Shown piece by piece: positions 63,701 through 64,000 of a DNA stretch of 64,000 nucleotides (positions are counted from its first letter, which is position 1; the number at the start of each line of letters is the position of its first letter). The translations under genes were made by a program, and so were the position numbers. The notes below the pieces were generated by a model. That model did not search any database. It saw only the letters and a program-made list of their open reading frames with translations, and was not told the origin of the DNA. The stretch covers positions 186,001 to 250,000 of the forward strand of contig NZ_FOTR01000004.1 in the NCBI RefSeq assembly GCF_900114645.1, given 5' to 3'. This DNA comes from Gracilibacillus orientalis (lineage in GTDB: Bacteria; Bacillota; Bacilli; Bacillales; Amphibacillaceae).

Positions 63701-64000
63701 GAAACATATGAAACAATTAATTATTATTACTATTTTAGCGATAGTAATGACTGCTTGTGGAAATTCAACTACATCGGATGAGGAAGTATCCATCTCATTA
63801 ACTATTACGGATCAAACATCCGATACAACGATCAGCGATGAAGATTTTACTGTACAATCGGGAACAACTTTACAAACTATCTTAGAAGACAATTATGAAG
63901 TGGAAGTATCTGATGATGGCTTTCTTACTGCCATAGAAGATTATCAACAGGACACTGAAGAGAACATCTTCTGGACATATGAAGCAAATGGTGAAATAGT
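63701..64000 (+). CDS. DUF4430 lipoprotein, partial (C-terminus beyond window)
   Basis: The first 100 residues are present. A lipoprotein signal (IVMTACGNSTT, lipobox cysteine near residue 20) is followed by a DUF4430-like domain: SISLTITDQTSDTTISDE, GTTLQTILEDN, DGFLTAIEDY and FWTYEANGE. DUF4430 resembles the C-terminal cobalamin-binding part of transcobalamin. With the B12 riboswitch upstream, an extracellular cobalamin- or corrinoid-capturing role for an uptake system is likely but inferred. ATG 63701 follows GAGGAG by nine bases. Confidence 0.85.

Noticed and set aside
1-64000. CRISPR arrays, prophage, toxin-antitoxin or defence genes, rRNA and tRNA
   Set aside because: None was seen on either strand; the only recombinase is the housekeeping XerD.

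Overview
The window is AT-rich chromosomal DNA from an endospore-forming member of the Bacillaceae. Gene order follows the Bacillus subtilis accB-to-resE interval very closely: accC-yqhY-nusB-folD-xseAB-ispA-dxs-tlyA-argR-recN-spoIVB-spo0A, then the bkd cluster, the yqj/yqk genes, spoIIM-fur-yqzK-xerD-deoB-pdp, dacF-spoIIAA-spoIIAB-sigF, spoVA, lysA-ppiB-ribT-scpAB-dacB-spmAB-rluB-resABCD. An OLE RNA with its partner gene oapA between ispA and dxs points to an alkaliphilic, halophilic or otherwise extremophilic bacillus. The species cannot be fixed from sequence reading alone. No rRNA, tRNA, CRISPR array, prophage or intact insertion sequence was seen.

Region by region. 1-9.4 kb: fatty-acid, folate, DNA-repair and isoprenoid housekeeping genes, interrupted by a ~600-nt structured RNA (OLE) and the membrane protein OapA. 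9.4-13.7 kb: recN and the sporulation genes spoIVB and spo0A, with recognisable sporulation promoter elements. 13.8-17.5 kb: an MscS channel, a frameshifted LysM-CAP secreted protein, an aspartokinase and a DUF2627 protein. 17.5-25 kb: a branched-chain 2-oxo acid dehydrogenase operon headed by an unusual PAS-AAA-Fis regulator. 25-33 kb: membrane proteins, a Med-like protein paired with a sporulation-type histidine kinase, a bacilliredoxin, Prli42, a peptidase and a Y-family polymerase. 33.1-33.9 kb: a non-coding inverted-repeat element. 34-45 kb: rnz, gdpD, a dehydrogenase, nudF, endoQ, spoIIM, fur, xerD and nucleoside salvage genes. 45-51.5 kb: dacF, the sigma-F operon, a second inverted-repeat element and a reduced spoVA operon (AA, AB, AF only). 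51.6-63.4 kb: lysA to resD. 63.4-64 kb: a cobalamin riboswitch leading into a DUF4430 lipoprotein cut off by the window end.

The sporulation content forms one regulatory chain. A Med/kinase pair may feed Spo0A. Spo0A and sigma-H elements precede spo0A and spoIIAA. SigF then drives forespore genes such as spoIVB and dacF, and later genes include spoVA, dacB, spmAB and spoIIM.

The least ordinary signals are non-coding: (1) OLE RNA; (2) a ~96-nt hairpin lying exactly between a strong Shine-Dalgarno and the spoVAF start codon; (3) a perfect anti-Shine-Dalgarno upstream of spoIVB that a predicted forespore transcript would lack; (4) two 500-600 bp elements with the same internal hairpin repeat but different terminal arms; (5) a riboswitch with a ribosome-binding-site-masking stem. 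All readings are by eye; no alignment, folding or database search was run.
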